A stretch of 64,000 nucleotides of DNA from Nannobrachium achirus (Eukaryota; Chordata; Actinopteri; Myctophiformes; Myctophidae). The position numbers and the translations under genes were made by a program. The stretch covers positions 60,090,675 through 60,154,674 of the forward strand of contig OY997641.1 in assembly GCA_963921795.1 (NCBI GenBank), read 5' to 3'. Positions 63,516 to 64,000 of this stretch are shown here, piece by piece (position 1 is the stretch's first letter; every line of letters starts with the position of its first letter). The notes under the pieces were generated by a model. The model did no database searches, had not been told where the DNA came from, and saw nothing but the letters and a program-made list of their open reading frames with translations.

Positions 63516-64000
63516 CTAGAAAAATATTGTTCCTTCGAAACAATTGTGGGCTCGCTTCAAGCCAGAAAACAATGGCTATAAAAGCACAAAATGTCAAGAT
63601 CGCAGGCAGTGCTCTCTTTGACGTTACTGACGTCAAAGATTGGTCCATTTTGTTCCAAAAATGTGTTGTGCAAAAGTTGACCCGCTGGTGGCGCTATAAC
63701 AGGCCAATGTGAGAAGGTTGGTATCTGTTCCTTGACCTATTGGGAATGTGCTTGCAAGATTTCACGCACATCCCAGGCTGTGTTCATGATTTGAGGTGTT
63801 TTTGGCTTTGGACACTTTATCGCTGCTTGCAGCTATATTTATTATTATTATTTTATAATTTTTTTGTGTGCACTTCATAGGCATGTTAGATAAAGGTCCT
63901 TAGATTGCGTGTAGAATGTTTCATGCAAATTGCAAAAAAAATCCTAGAATAAAAACAGGTTTAAGCGTTTTACAAACTGCTCAAAATTATATAGCGCCCC
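63516..64000 (+). repeat. Family I unit 16 (cut by window end)
   Basis: The first 485 bp of another family I unit, up to the first AGCGCCCC subrepeat, showing that the array continues beyond the window. Confidence 0.93.

Noticed and set aside
26581..63516. Hammerhead ribozyme in the CTAGAA hairpin region, as in retrozymes or Penelope-like elements
   Set aside because: I looked for CUGANGA and GAAA core pairs. CGAAAC occurs in the 5' hairpin and ACGAAACGAGTC in the body, but no properly placed CUGANGA partner was found.
28145..63712. Repeated about 61-64-residue frames in every family I unit, on both strands
   Set aside because: They start at TTG or GTG, not ATG, recur only because the DNA unit is repeated, and show no promoter, splice or domain signal. 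They are shadows of the satellite-like repeat.

Overview
The window looks like teleost fish nuclear DNA. It holds intronless replication-dependent histone genes with the metazoan 3' stem-loop, a LINE whose protein features resemble the Tx1 clade, fish-type retroelement tails with (AATC)n or AATAAA ends, long (GT)n tracts and very large tandem repeats. No prokaryotic features were seen. All functional calls come from reading the sequence; no database was searched.

Histone region (1-23.6 kb). The order is H2B(-), broken H4(-), LINE sequence, broken H4(+), H2B(+), H1(+), H2A(+), H3(+), H1(-). Positions 1-2206 and 14790-16995 are inverted copies of each other; every segment compared, coding and non-coding, was identical. 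Each arm carries H2B and an H4 gene interrupted at the same codon boundary (after Met-Ser-Gly-Arg-Gly) by a LINE. The left insertion (LINE C) starts inside the reverse-transcriptase region, so the H4 promoter, ATG and first five codons now open an uninterrupted 701-codon H4-RT reading frame. The right insertion (LINE B) reaches back to the endonuclease domain and is joined head-to-tail to a third, more diverged copy (LINE A) that still has an ORF1 with three CCHC zinc knuckles. B and C differ by about 2-3 % where I compared them, and have different 3' UTRs and tails, while the flanking arms are identical. Two independent insertions at one H4 site, i.e. a histone-H4-targeted LINE, explain this best. 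No intact H4 gene remains in the window. H2B, H1, H2A and H3 look intact. The two H1 genes sit in inverted orientation with homologous promoters. An orphan histone stem-loop plus downstream element lies at 23.58 kb.

Transition (23.6-26.6 kb). Retroelement and hAT-like remnants, (GT)n tracts, and the first members of a dispersed family of roughly 45-65 bp hairpins.

Repeat region (26.6-48.3 kb and 55.0-64.0 kb, continuing past the end). Large head-to-tail arrays of an about 1.54 kb unit (family I: 15 essentially complete units, one partial unit and one variant fragment) are interspersed with three other families: II (about 1 kb, four units), III (one unit) and IV (one unit with a huge A/T minisatellite). 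All families start with CTAGAA followed by a short hairpin whose stem covaries between families. Most units end in a second hairpin, one arm of which is complementary to the sequence just after the 5' hairpin. That layout resembles non-autonomous rolling-circle (Helentron/HINE-like) elements; this is inference. Apparent ORFs in the arrays begin at TTG or GTG and look non-coding.

Island between arrays (48.3-55.0 kb). A TTAA-flanked fold-back MITE, more of the small hairpin family, ten copies of a 13-bp GGTGTGAC-containing motif, a small transposon-derived exon remnant, a 188-bp duplication with poly-C tracts and old fish interspersed repeats.
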